The notes under the pieces: model-generated | Told to the model about the DNA's origin: nothing | Databases searched by the model: none | Seen by the model: only the letters and a program-made list of their open reading frames with translations | Part shown: in pieces, positions 8,010 to 16,606 of the stretch | Numbering within the stretch: the stretch's first letter is position 1 | Layout of the letters: every line of letters starts with the position of its first letter | Position numbers and translations under genes: made by a program | NCBI RefSeq assembly: GCF_001653195.1 | Contig: NZ_JXBB01000034.1 | Location: forward strand, 1-64,000 | From: Hydrogenibacillus schlegelii | GTDB lineage: Bacteria; Bacillota; Bacilli; Thermicanales; DSM-22653 | Length of the DNA: 64,000 nt | Direction: 5' to 3'

Positions 8010-9355
8010 CGGCCCCACCTCCCGAGCGCTTCGACGAAGGCGTCGATCTCCGCCTTGGTCCGAACTTCGGTCACCGTGACGAGAAGCTTTGTCCGATAAT
8101 CCTCCCCGAGGCTTCCGAGCGGGTACCCGGCGAGAAAGCCCTGCTCGAGGAGCGCCGCCACCGCCTCATCGGCCGGACGGCCGAGCTCGAGGACGAATTC
8201 GTTGAACACCGGGGCCGGGTAGGCCCGGCGAAACGGCGTCCGGGCCTCGATCGCCTGAAGGGCGTACTGCGTCTTGTGGACGTTCTGTTCGGCCAGCGCC
8301 CGAAGCCCGCGCGGGCCGAAGGCGCTCATCGCCACCGCCGCCGCGAGCGCCATGAGCGCCTGGTTCGTCGTGATGTTCGACGTCGCCTTTTCCCGGCGAA
8401 TGTGCTGCTCGCGCGTCTGAAGCGTGAGCACATACCCCCGCCGGCCCGCGGCGTCGACCGTCTCCCCGACGATGCGGCCGGGAAGCTTTCGGACGTCTTT
8501 CATCCGGGCGGCCAGATACCCGGCGTACGGCCCGCCGAAGCTTAAAGGGATGCCGAGGGGCTGCATGTCCCCGACGACGAGATCGGCGCCGAAGTCCCCC
8601 GGCGGACGAAGGAGCCCGAGGGCGAGCGGATTGGCCGAGACGATCCACATCGCCCCGCTTGCCGCCACCGCCTGCCGGTGGGCGCCCAGCGGCTCGACGA
8701 CGCCGAAGAAATTCGGCGTCTGAACGACGACCGCTGCGGCGTCCGCCGCAAGCGCTCGGAGCGCCCCGGCATCGGTGGCGCCGCCCGGCGCCGGTGCGAC
8801 GTCGACCGTCACCCCCTCGAGATCCCGGACGACCGTCTCGACGACGCTCCGGGCGTGAGGATGGAGCGCCTCGCTCAGGACGACCCGCTTCCGGCGCGTC
8901 TCCCGGAGCGAAAGAAGCACCGCCTCGGCCAGGGCCGTCGGCCCGTCGTACAGCGAAGCGTTCGCCACCTCCATCCCGGTGAGGGAAGCGACCATCGTCT
9001 GAAACTCGAAGATCGCCTGCAGATTCCCCTGCGAAAGTTCCGGCTGATACGGCGTATACGCGGTGTAAAATTCCGACCGGCGAAGGACGTGGTCGACGAC
9101 CGCCGGAATCGTGTGCTCATAAGCCCCGGCGCCGAGGAACGAGACGAGGGCGTCGGTCGTCCGGTTCTTGGCCGCCAGCCGGCCGAGTTCCCGGACGAGC
9201 TCCGGTTCCGTCAGGGCCGGTTCGAGATCGAGCGGCCGTTTGAGCCGGACGGGGTCCGGAATGTCGGCAAAGAGCGCTTCCACATCCGGTACGCCGATCG
9301 CCTCGAGCATCGCCTGCCGGTCGGCGTCGGTGAGAGGCAGATACCGGTGACCCAC
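8006..9355 (-). CDS. gcvPA: Glycine dehydrogenase (decarboxylating) subunit 1
   Basis: 449 residues, the usual length for the N-terminal half of P-protein in Firmicutes. Recognisable from [18 protein letters not shown] at the start, [20 protein letters not shown], and [20 protein letters not shown] around residue 340. GTG at 9355 follows an AAAGGAAGT ribosome binding site; the much longer open frame upstream lacks similarity. It overlaps gcvPB by four bases and lies 203 bp downstream of gcvT; that gap has no gene or terminator that I can see. Regulated with gcvT by the glycine riboswitch. Confidence 0.93.
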   Translation of the reverse strand: MGHRYLPLTDADRQAMLEAIGVPDVEALFADIPDPVRLKRPLDLEPALTEPELVRELGRLAAKNRTTDALVSFLGAGAYEHTIPAVVDHVLRRSEFYTAYTPYQPELSQGNLQAIFEFQTMVASLTGMEVANASLYDGPTALAEAVLLSLRETRRKRVVLSEALHPHARSVVETVVRDLEGVTVDVAPAPGGATDAGALRALAADAAAVVVQTPNFFGVVEPLGAHRQAVAASGAMWIVSANPLALGLLRPPGDFGADLVVGDMQPLGIPLSFGGPYAGYLAARMKDVRKLPGRIVGETVDAAGRRGYVLTLQTREQHIRREKATSNITTNQALMALAAAVAMSAFGPRGLRALAEQNVHKTQYALQAIEARTPFRRAYPAPVFNEFVLELGRPADEAVAALLEQGFLAGYPLGSLGEDYRTKLLVTVTEVRTKAEIDAFVEALGRWGR

Positions 9356-9558
9356 CGCTTGACTTCCTTTCTTGTGCAGTGTTCGATTCTTGTCCTGGGT
9401 TCGATTCGCCGCTTGCCCCTTCTCTTTCCCGTCGTCCGTTCTCTCCCATGACTCCCGGCCCTCGCGAACGCTGAATCCGGCCGCCCTGAGGCCGGGCGGC
9501 CCAGCCCACCCGGCCGGATCGGCAGGCACCCTGCCCCCGATATCTGTCCGGCCGCCCT

Positions 9559-10713
9559 TTAACCGCCGGGCGCCTTGGATCGCCGGTAAAACGGGAGCGG
9601 CACGACCTTCGCCGGCACCCGCCGGCCCCGGACGTCGACGAAAAGCACCGGTTCTCCGGCGTGGGCGGCCGCGACGAGGGCCATCGCGATCGGCCGGCCG
9701 AGGGTCGGCGAAGGAGCCCCGCTCGTCACCGATCCGGCCGGCGCCACCGCCTCCGGCGCGGGGTAGACGGCGTATCCGCTTCGGGCCGGTGCCCGTCCTT
9801 CGAGAACGAGCCCGACGAGCCGCCGGGGTACCCCTTCCTCCTTCTGCCGCCGGAGGGCCGGCTCTCCGATGAACGGCACCGCCTTCCCGAAACGGACAAA
9901 CGCCTCCAGGCCCGCTTCGAGGGGCGTCACCTCCGGCGTCAGCTCCTGGCCGTACAGCGGAAGCCCCGCCTCGAGCCGGAGCGTGTCCCGGGCGCCGAGC
10001 CCCGCCGGCACGAGGCCGTCGGGCGACCCCGCCTCGAGGAGCGCCTGCCACAGGGCCGGCGCCTCCTCGGCGGCCAGCATGAGCTCAAAGCCGTCCTCGC
10101 CGGTGTAGCCCGTCCGGGAGGCGAGGAGAACCGGCACGCCGGCGACGATGACGTTTTGGGCAAAGCGAAATGGCTTAAGCCCCATAAGCGCCTCCCGGTG
10201 CCTTTCGGCGGCCACCCGCCCCAAAATCGCCGCTGCCTTCGGCCCCTGCAGGGCGAGGAGGGCGACCCGCGGCGAAAGGTCGTCGACGTCCGCCTCGATG
10301 CCTTCCCGATCCCGCACCTCCCGGGCCCAGGCGACGATCCGCGCGATGTTGGCCGCGTTCGGCACGAGCAAAAATTCATCGTCGCCCAGCCGGTAAACGA
10401 GGAGATCGTCCAGCACCCCGCCGGACGCCTTCAGCACGAAGGCGTACCGCGCCCGCCCCGGCGAGAGCGTCCCCGCCTCCGCCGTCACGAGGCGCTCCAC
10501 GAGCCGGACCGCCTCCGAGCCCGCGATCCGCACCTCGCCCATGTGGGAGACGTCAAACAGCCCCGCCGCCGTCCGCACCGCCCGGTGCTCCTCGAGGATG
10601 CCGGAAAACGACACCGGCATCGCAAATCCGGCAAATTCGGTCAGCTTGGCCGTCTCCCGGTACAGCGGATAAAGCGGCGTCGTCTTGAGCCCCGTTCCGT
10701 TTTGCCCTGCCAC
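9559..10713 (-). CDS. gcvT: Aminomethyltransferase (glycine cleavage T-protein)
   Basis: 384 residues. T-protein releases ammonia from the aminomethyl-lipoyl H-protein and makes 5,10-methylene-THF. Seen: TPLYPLYRETAKLTEFAGFA at the start, FDVSHMGEV, SRTGYTGEDGFEL, LGARDTLRLEAGLPLYGQEL and a C-terminal barrel. GTG at 10713 follows a GAAAGGAGG site directly after the riboswitch terminator. First gene of the operon, 14-50 bases downstream of the riboswitch terminator hairpin, so expression needs antitermination by glycine. Confidence 0.94.
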   Translation of the reverse strand: MAGQNGTGLKTTPLYPLYRETAKLTEFAGFAMPVSFSGILEEHRAVRTAAGLFDVSHMGEVRIAGSEAVRLVERLVTAEAGTLSPGRARYAFVLKASGGVLDDLLVYRLGDDEFLLVPNAANIARIVAWAREVRDREGIEADVDDLSPRVALLALQGPKAAAILGRVAAERHREALMGLKPFRFAQNVIVAGVPVLLASRTGYTGEDGFELMLAAEEAPALWQALLEAGSPDGLVPAGLGARDTLRLEAGLPLYGQELTPEVTPLEAGLEAFVRFGKAVPFIGEPALRRQKEEGVPRRLVGLVLEGRAPARSGYAVYPAPEAVAPAGSVTSGAPSPTLGRPIAMALVAAAHAGEPVLFVDVRGRRVPAKVVPLPFYRRSKAPGG

Positions 10714-10727
10714 GGCCGGCCTCCTTT

Positions 10728-11000
10728 CAAAAACAAAAAGACAGAGCCGGGGCATGCCCGCTCTGTCCGTCGACCTGAGCGTTTCCCCGGGACGACCGCC
10801 GCACTGCCTGCAACCGGCACGGTTCGGCGGCGCGCGCCCGGCGTTACGCCTTCGGTGGCGCCGGGACCGCCGGGCGGCCCCGACGCGCTCTCCAGAGCTG
10901 CGTCCGGTGCGGGATCCATGGGCCTGAGAGTTTCACCGCACGCCTGCCGCCGTGCGGCTTGCTCCTTCGGCGCCGGACGAGCCGGACTCTCTCCCGCCCG
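10728..11000 (-). promoter_or_regulatory. Tandem glycine riboswitch with intrinsic terminator
   Basis: On the minus strand the first aptamer (about 11000-10915) shows GGGAGAGAGTCC, CGCCGAAGGAGCAAG and GTGAAACTCTCAGGC. The second (about 10890-10767) shows CTGGAGAG, CACCGAAGGCGTAACGCC and AAACGCTCAGGTC. A hairpin CAGAGCGGGCATGCCCCGGCTCTG followed by a T-rich tract (about 10728-10768) overlaps the P1 stem of aptamer 2, the arrangement of the B. subtilis gcvT ON switch in which glycine binding prevents termination. Directly followed by gcvT. Confidence 0.95.
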
Positions 11001-11195
11001 TCATCCGCCATCGATGCCGTTTTCCTCCGCTTTCCGACGCGCCGAACCGTTTCTCGCGCGCCGGACCGGCGCTCCGGCGCCGCCGCGAATGGGCGCCGGA
11101 CCCGGCCTCCATACTACCGGTATGGTAGCACACTTCCGGAAGAACGCAAGCGGCCCCGGCGTGAAATCAAACGCGGAAAGCAAAGGGGGAGGGCG

Positions 11196-12944
11196 GTGGA
11201 GCTTACGATCCGCTTTCACCTCGGGCTCGTCGATCGACTGATGGCCGCCGAGCGGGACGGCGCCTGGGACCGCTGGTCGGACTTCGAGCTCGCCTTCGAA
11301 GCCCGCCGCCTCGGCCGGATGGATCCCCCGGAGGTGCTCATGGCCCCCCGGGCCCTGCCGAACATGACGTTTTATCCCCACCAGATCGCCACCGCCGAAA
11401 CGGTCATCCGCAAGATGCGCGGCCGGGCGATCCTCGCCGACGAAGTCGGCCTCGGAAAAACGATCGAAGCCGGCCTCATCCTGAAGGAATACATGATCCG
11501 GGGCCTCGTCAAAAAAGCGCTCCTCCTCGTCCCCGCCTCCCTCGCCCTGCAGTGGCAGCGGGAGCTCTGGCAGAAGTTTCTCATCCCGGCGGCCATCGTC
11601 AAAAAAGCGCCCATGTGGGAGGCCCACGACGTCGTCATCGCCTCCCTCGATCTCGCCAAGCGGGAACCGCACCGGTCGATCCTCCTCCGGCAGGCGTTCG
11701 ACTTCCTCCTCGTCGACGAAGCCCACAAGCTGAAAAACCCTCGCACCGCCAACCACCGCTTCGTTCGGGAGCTCACGAAAAAATTTTGCCTGCTCCTTAC
11801 CGCAACGCCGGTGCAAAACGATATCCGGGAACTCTATACCCTCGTGAGCCTCCTCCTCCCCGGCCACCTCGGCACCGAAGACGAATTCCGGCGGCATTTC
11901 GTCGCCGGCCGCCGGGAGGTGAAAAACGCCCCGGCCCTCCGAGGCGTCCTCCGGGAGGTCATGATCCGCAACCGCCGCAAAGACGCCGACATCGCCCTCC
12001 CGGATCGACACGTCGTCACCGTCCCCGTCCGGTTGACGAAAGAGGAGCGGCGCTTTTACGACGCCGTGAGCCAGTTCATCGTCCGGGAATACGCCCGTCG
12101 GGGGATGCCGCCGCAGTTTGCCCTGCTCACGCTGAAGCGGGAGCTCGTCTCGAGCCGCGATGCCGTCTACAAAAGCCTCATCCGCCTCTACGAGCGGCTC
12201 CCGAAGGACGCGCCGCTCGCGGCGGAGCTCGCCGAGCTCGCCCGCCTCGGCCGGGAGATCCGCACCCACAGCAAGGCCAAAACCCTCGTCGAACTCCTCG
12301 GAAACCTCGACGGCAAGGCGGTCGTCTTCACCGAATTCCACGGCACCCTCTTTTTCCTGCAAAAAACGCTGGCCGAGGCCGGCATCCCCGCCGTCCTCTA
12401 CCGCGGCGGCTACGGCCAGAACAAAAAAGACTGGATGCGGGAGCTGTTCGAAAAAAAGGCCCGCGTCCTCCTCGCCACCGACGCCGGCGGCGAAGGGCTG
12501 AACCTCCAGTTCGCCCACCACCTCATCAACTACGACCTGCCGTGGAACCCGCTCAAGCTCGAGCAGCGGATCGGCCGCATCCACCGCATCGGCCAGACGC
12601 GGGACGTGTTCATCTACCACTTCATCACCGAAGGCACGATCGAAGAGGCGATCCTGAAGCTTCTTTACGAAAAGCTCGCCCTCTTTGAAAACGCCGTCGG
12701 CACCCTGGAAAACGTCCTCGAGCGGCTGCCGAAAGGCTTTTCCGTCGAGCGGCATATCGCCGAGATTTTCCTCCGGGCCCGCAGCGAAAAAGACGCCCTC
12801 TTGCGGCTGGAGAACGTCGTCGCCGCCCTGAAAAAGCTCGAGGCGGAAGAAGCCCGCCGGGCCGCCCTGGCCGAAGCGGCCCTCCCGGAGGAGGCGATCG
12901 ACGCCAACGCGGCGCCCCCGGACCGGGCGTCTTTCGCCGAGTAG
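11196..12944 (+). CDS. yqhH: SNF2/DEAD-type helicase, YqhH family
   Basis: 582 residues. Superfamily 2 SNF2-type ATPase: Walker A LADEVGLGKTIEAG (about residue 75), Walker B DEAHKLKN, motif III LLTATPVQN, and the C-terminal helicase half GGEGLNLQFAHHLINYD with RIGRIHRIGQ. GTG 11196 follows AAAGGGGGAGG. In B. subtilis yqhH-yqhG lies divergent from gcvT-gcvPA-gcvPB, exactly as here, so orthology is supported by context. Function unknown beyond DNA-dependent ATPase/translocase; related to RapA-like proteins. Ends with an acidic Ala-rich tail. Confidence 0.9.
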   Translation: MELTIRFHLGLVDRLMAAERDGAWDRWSDFELAFEARRLGRMDPPEVLMAPRALPNMTFYPHQIATAETVIRKMRGRAILADEVGLGKTIEAGLILKEYMIRGLVKKALLLVPASLALQWQRELWQKFLIPAAIVKKAPMWEAHDVVIASLDLAKREPHRSILLRQAFDFLLVDEAHKLKNPRTANHRFVRELTKKFCLLLTATPVQNDIRELYTLVSLLLPGHLGTEDEFRRHFVAGRREVKNAPALRGVLREVMIRNRRKDADIALPDRHVVTVPVRLTKEERRFYDAVSQFIVREYARRGMPPQFALLTLKRELVSSRDAVYKSLIRLYERLPKDAPLAAELAELARLGREIRTHSKAKTLVELLGNLDGKAVVFTEFHGTLFFLQKTLAEAGIPAVLYRGGYGQNKKDWMRELFEKKARVLLATDAGGEGLNLQFAHHLINYDLPWNPLKLEQRIGRIHRIGQTRDVFIYHFITEGTIEEAILKLLYEKLALFENAVGTLENVLERLPKGFSVERHIAEIFLRARSEKDALLRLENVVAALKKLEAEEARRAALAEAALPEEAIDANAAPPDRASFAE

Positions 12945-13056
12945 GGCCGGCCGACCGCTCCCTTTGGTTTCGTTCCCCGGGAGAGGGCGTCCCTCGCCGC
13001 GAAGACCCGGCCGGGCGCTCCCTTGAGCTTTGCTCCCTTTGGAAAGGAGGGGCCCG

Positions 13057-14160
13057 ATGGCGGACGATGCGGCGCTTTACGCCTTTGCCCGGCGCTTTTT
13101 CGAAGCCCGGCGATCGGTCATCCGGGAAGCCGGCGACGCGCATCTCGTCGTCGAACTTTCCCGGGAGGCCGACGAGGCGCTCCGGTACCGGCCCTTTTAC
13201 TGGTCCTACGTCACGAGCCTCGGTCTTTCGCCCACGCCCCTCGTTCGGACGTACCGCTTTCCCGGACTCCGGCCGACCGCAACGCCGCCGGCCCTTTCCA
13301 TGCACGAGGAGGTGCTCACCTTCGGCGCACCGCGGCTTCGGCGGATGCTGGAGGCGGCGGTCGCCTTCGGCCGCCTCTCCCGCGCGTTTGAAGTGCCGGA
13401 GGAGGAGAACCGACCGCCGGAGGCCGGTTCCGGAGCGGTTCCCGGCGGCGCCCACTCCCCCCGCGGCGTCCTCGTTCCGTGGCTTCTCCTTTCGTTTACC
13501 GTCGCCTACACGGCCGCCCTCCGCTGGGAACGGCTCGTCACCTACGGCGTTCGTCTGACCGACCTTGCGCTCGATGAGGCCTTTCACGCTCGCCTCGCCG
13601 GCCGCCGGCTCGGCCCCAACCCGCCACCCGACCGGCCGATCTTGACGCCGCTTTTTCGTTTTTCGGCGGCGGTGGAAAAAGCGACGGCGCACCTTCGGGC
13701 GCGGCTTCAAGCCGAAGACCGGAGCTGGGCCGACGCCTGGATCCGGGAAGGAGAGGCGGAAAAGGCAAAGATCGCCCGCTACTACGACGCCCTCCTCCGG
13801 CGCTCCGGCGACGGCGCGGCGCCCCGGCGCCGCCGAAACCGCCGGGAAGGTCCCGCCCGCGGCAGCGCGCCTGAGCCTTCCGCCCGGGACGAGCGCGCCG
13901 CCCGAAACGGCGAACCGCCGGAAGGCCCATCCGGCACCGTCCCCAAGACGCCCGGCGCGACCTCGCGGGGCCAAGGGGCCGACGACCCGCTTGCCTTCCG
14001 GACCGCCCTCAGCGAAGAAAAAAAACGCCGGCTGGCCGAGATCGACTGGGCCCACACGCCGGCGATCGACGTCACCCTCGAGCAGGCGGCGCTCCTCTAC
14101 CTCCTCGACGACGGGACCCGCCCCGCTCCCGCCGGAGGTCCTCCGGCGGACGAAGCGTAA
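13057..14160 (+). CDS. yqhG: YqhG family protein
   Basis: 367 residues. I identify it mainly by position, directly after yqhH, and by features such as FEARRSVIREAGDAHLVVEL, RPFYWSYV near residue 45 and the late KIARYYDALL segment. YqhG is a conserved Bacillales protein of unknown function, about 260 residues in B. subtilis. The surplus length here is an Arg/Ala/Pro-rich insertion at roughly residues 255-325, before a conserved C-terminus (LSEEKKRRLAEIDWAHTP). ATG 13057 follows AAAGGAGG. Its last 64 bases overlap a convergent minus-strand ORF. Confidence 0.8.
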   Translation: MADDAALYAFARRFFEARRSVIREAGDAHLVVELSREADEALRYRPFYWSYVTSLGLSPTPLVRTYRFPGLRPTATPPALSMHEEVLTFGAPRLRRMLEAAVAFGRLSRAFEVPEEENRPPEAGSGAVPGGAHSPRGVLVPWLLLSFTVAYTAALRWERLVTYGVRLTDLALDEAFHARLAGRRLGPNPPPDRPILTPLFRFSAAVEKATAHLRARLQAEDRSWADAWIREGEAEKAKIARYYDALLRRSGDGAAPRRRRNRREGPARGSAPEPSARDERAARNGEPPEGPSGTVPKTPGATSRGQGADDPLAFRTALSEEKKRRLAEIDWAHTPAIDVTLEQAALLYLLDDGTRPAPAGGPPADEA

Positions 14161-14489
14161 TCGGAAGAGGCGGCATCGGCCGACCGGGGCGGGGTCGTTC
14201 GACCGCCCCCGCGGACGGAAGCGGCCGCGGCCGATCGCCGGATCCGGCGCCACACCGCCGTCGCCCGGGCAAGCCTCGACTTCTGGCGCGACCACCACCA
14301 CGCCGCCGTAAGCGGCACGAGGCCGAACCACTCCGTCCACCACGGCGGCCGGCGCGGCCCCGCCGCTTCCGGCGCCTCCGGATGGGCGGCATTCCGGTCG
14401 CCCGGCGCTTCGGTCGGGGCAGGCGGAGGATCGAGCGAGCGAACGACCTTTTGCGTGAGCAGATAAAGCCAGGCGTTTCTCTGCTCCAC
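14097..14489 (-). CDS. YqzE-like small membrane-associated protein
   Basis: 130 residues from GTG 14489, which has a good GGAGGGG site 6-7 bases upstream. The recognisable part is short: an N-terminal LYLLTQKVVRSLDPP helix and a WTEWFGLVPLTAAWWW hydrophobic segment, as in the small B. subtilis YqzE protein encoded near comG. After that the sequence is Arg/Ala/Ser-rich and unlike YqzE, and it runs convergently into the 3' end of yqhG for 64 bases. Lies 27 bases downstream of aroK on the same strand. The true family assignment and the real C-terminus are uncertain. Confidence 0.55.
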   Translation of the reverse strand: MEQRNAWLYLLTQKVVRSLDPPPAPTEAPGDRNAAHPEAPEAAGPRRPPWWTEWFGLVPLTAAWWWSRQKSRLARATAVWRRIRRSAAAASVRGGGRTTPPRSADAASSDYASSAGGPPAGAGRVPSSRR

Positions 14490-14515
14490 GGCGCACCCCT
14501 CCGGACGGGCTTTTT

Positions 14516-15061
14516 TTATGATTGTGTCCCGTCCGGCATCCCCGCATGCCCGTCTTCCCGGTGTCGGACATACGCGGCGATCCGCGCCGCCGCCGCCTCC
14601 GGCGAAAATCGCGCCGTCGAGATGGCACAGTGGGCCGCCGCCCGGTAGAGGGCGAACCGCCGGCGGAAAAGCGCCCTCATCGCCGCCTCGCCCCCGGCCA
14701 GAAGGGGACGCGCCGGATCGGCGCCCACCCGCTCGCGGACGGCCGAAAGCGGTGCGTACAAAAAAACGACCGTCCCCGCCGCCCGCATCCGGGCACGGTT
14801 TTCCGGGTCGACGACGACGCCGCCGCCGGTCGAGACGACGAGCGGCGCCCGCTCGTCCGTCAGGCGAAAGAGGAGCGCCTTTTCCTCCCGGCGAAACGCC
14901 GCCTCCCCCTCCGTCTGAAAAAAGGCGGCGATCGGCCTGCCGAACCGCGCTTCGAGCAGGGCGTCCATGTCGACCCACCGCCGGCCGAGGCGCGCCGCCA
15001 CGAGCGGACCGACGGTCGTTTTACCGGCGCCCATAAAACCGACGAGAAACACATGTCTCAT
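14516..15061 (-). CDS. aroK: Shikimate kinase
   Basis: 181 residues. Phosphorylates shikimate in the aromatic amino acid pathway. Walker A GFMGAGKTTVG at residues 8-18, the shikimate-binding D-M-D (WVDMDALLEARFG), the TGGG motif (VSTGGGVVVD) and the LID region ADPARPLL are all present. The ATG at 15061 gives the standard N-terminus MRHVFLVGFMG. It lies 23 bases downstream of coaD in the same operon; a 9-bp inverted repeat (CCGGACGGG/CCCGTCCGG) spans its stop codon. Confidence 0.93.
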   Translation of the reverse strand: MRHVFLVGFMGAGKTTVGPLVAARLGRRWVDMDALLEARFGRPIAAFFQTEGEAAFRREEKALLFRLTDERAPLVVSTGGGVVVDPENRARMRAAGTVVFLYAPLSAVRERVGADPARPLLAGGEAAMRALFRRRFALYRAAAHCAISTARFSPEAAAARIAAYVRHREDGHAGMPDGTQS

Positions 15062-15084
15062 CCCGGTCACGCCCCCGACCGCCC

Positions 15085-15588
15085 TCAGCAGAATTCGATC
15101 GGCCCGCCCGGGTCGGCGAAGCGGCGGCGGAGCGCCTCCACGACGCACGGCGGCACGAGGTCGTCCACCCGGCCGCCGTAGCGGGCGACCTCCTTGACGA
15201 TGCTCGAGCTCAAGAACGAATACTCCTTGCTCGTCATCATGAAAAACGTCTCGATGGACGGGTCGAGATTTTTGTTGATGAGGGCCATCTGCATCTCATA
15301 CTCGAAGTCGGTCACCGCCCGGAGGCCCTTGACGATCGCCCGCGCTCCCCGCCGGCGCATGTATTCGACCAGAAGCCCGGTAAACGAATCGACTTCCACG
15401 TTCGCAAGGTGCTTCGTCGCCTCTTTAAGGAGCGCGACCCGCTCCTCGACGGTAAAAAGCGGCGTCTTGCTCCGGTTGATGAGCACGGCGACGATCAACC
15501 GATCGAACACCCGGCTCGCCCGCTCGACGATGTCGAGGTGGCCGTACGTCACCGGATCAAAGCTTCCGGGATAGACCGCGACGGTCAT
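15085..15588 (-). CDS. coaD: Phosphopantetheine adenylyltransferase
   Basis: 167 residues. Fourth step of coenzyme A synthesis. The nucleotidyltransferase signature [20 protein letters not shown] is at the N-terminus, with [29 protein letters not shown], and the SSS-IVKEVA motif near the C-terminus. ATG 15588 gives the canonical start; the nearest strong purine run (GGAGGGAG) is about 20 bases upstream and a weak GAAG is closer. rsmD-coaD adjacency is common in Firmicutes. Confidence 0.95.
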   Translation of the reverse strand: MTVAVYPGSFDPVTYGHLDIVERASRVFDRLIVAVLINRSKTPLFTVEERVALLKEATKHLANVEVDSFTGLLVEYMRRRGARAIVKGLRAVTDFEYEMQMALINKNLDPSIETFFMMTSKEYSFLSSSIVKEVARYGGRVDDLVPPCVVEALRRRFADPGGPIEFC

Positions 15589-15832
15589 CGCTTCGCCCGA
15601 TCGCCCGGGCTCCCTCCTTTCCTGCTCCGGCCTCCGCACCGATCCGGCTCCCCGCCGCCCCTCATTCCGGCTCCTTGCCGCCCGGAAGGCGAACTTTCCT
15701 TTCGCTTCCCCGCTCCCGCTCCGCTTTCTGCTTCTTCGATGCGCTCGGTCCGTCTTCCGCTTCCCCGGGCGCGCTCCCGTTTCGTCTCTCCGCCCGCCAT
15801 CAAGCCGGCGCACCCGGAAGCCCGAAAACGCC

Positions 15833-16420
15833 TCATCCCGCCGGATTTCGGTCGAAACGCCAGATCTCCAGGGTCGCGGCGCCCACCGTCCGGCGCTTCA
15901 GTCGCCTGAGCACGCCGCCGACGGCCGGCGCCTCATCCGGCAGGGCAGAAAACGGCCCGCCCCGCTCGACGGCGATCGTCGCCCCCGGCCGGAAGACGCC
16001 GGATGCGGCAAGCTTCACGAGGAGCGCGGCAAGGGCGGCGTCGGACCACCCGTACGGCGGATCGAAAAAGGCGAGATCGGCGGCGATCCCCTCCGCCGGG
16101 AGCACCTCCGAAAGCCGCCGGGCGTCGAGGAAAAGGAGCCGGACCGCCGCCTCGGCGCCGAGGGCCCGGACGTTTTCTCGGATGACGGCCAGCGCCCGGG
16201 GATTCCGTTCGACGAGCACCGCCCGCTCGGCGCCCCGGGAAAGCGCCTCGAGGCCCAGGGCGCCGCTTCCGGCAAAAGCGTCGAGGGCGGTTCCGCCGTC
16301 GAAATACGGGCCGATGAGGTTAAACAGCGTCTCCTTCACCCGATCGAGCGTCGGCCGCGTCGACGCGCCGGGGAGCGTCTTGAGCGGCCGGCCGCGCCAC
16401 TTGCCGGCAATAATGCGCAT
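15833..16420 (-). CDS. rsmD: 16S rRNA (guanine(966)-N(2))-methyltransferase
   Basis: 195 residues. Begins [18 protein letters not shown] as RsmD does, has the SAM-binding [18 protein letters not shown] motif (about residues 47-64) and the catalytic DPPYG. Modifies 16S rRNA during 30S assembly. ATG 16420; the upstream GAGGATGG is somewhat distant. 181 bp downstream of recG; that gap holds a strong terminator-like hairpin reading on the opposite strand. Confidence 0.94.
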   Translation of the reverse strand: MRIIAGKWRGRPLKTLPGASTRPTLDRVKETLFNLIGPYFDGGTALDAFAGSGALGLEALSRGAERAVLVERNPRALAVIRENVRALGAEAAVRLLFLDARRLSEVLPAEGIAADLAFFDPPYGWSDAALAALLVKLAASGVFRPGATIAVERGGPFSALPDEAPAVGGVLRRLKRRTVGAATLEIWRFDRNPAG

Positions 16421-16439
16421 TTTTTACATCCATCCTCTG

Positions 16440-16606
16440 GCGTCTATGGGTATATTTCCCCGTTTGCCGGTCCAAGATAGGGATAGCGGCAACGCCGGTT
16501 GCCGCAAACCGAGGGAGTCGACTTCGTTCCCCAAAGCTCTTCCTCCGGTTTCTCCTCTCCCAACTGGAGCATCGCTGCCGAACGGCGCGATGCTCATTTT
16601 TTTAAT
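16440..16606 (+). ncRNA. Possible small RNA on the plus strand between recG and rsmD
   Basis: The 181-bp recG-rsmD gap holds structure on the plus strand, opposite to its flanking genes: a hairpin GCGGCAAC-GCCG-GTTGCCGC (about 16475-16494), a longer imperfect stem (ACCGAGGGAG with CTTCCTCCGGT) and, at about 16572-16605, GAGCATCGC-TGCCGAACGGC-GCGATGCTC followed by ATTTTTTT. That last element is a strong intrinsic terminator for plus-strand transcription only. I see no coding potential and no convincing promoter, and it matches no RNA family I recall. Confidence 0.35.

Noticed and set aside
9356-9558. Gap between gcvT and gcvPA as a site for gcvH
   Set aside because: No lipoyl-domain motif in any frame; H-protein is usually encoded elsewhere in Bacillales.
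16424-16604. 56-codon minus-strand frame between recG and rsmD ending just before rsmD
   Set aside because: Poor start context, no recognisable protein pattern, and the region is better explained by RNA structure.
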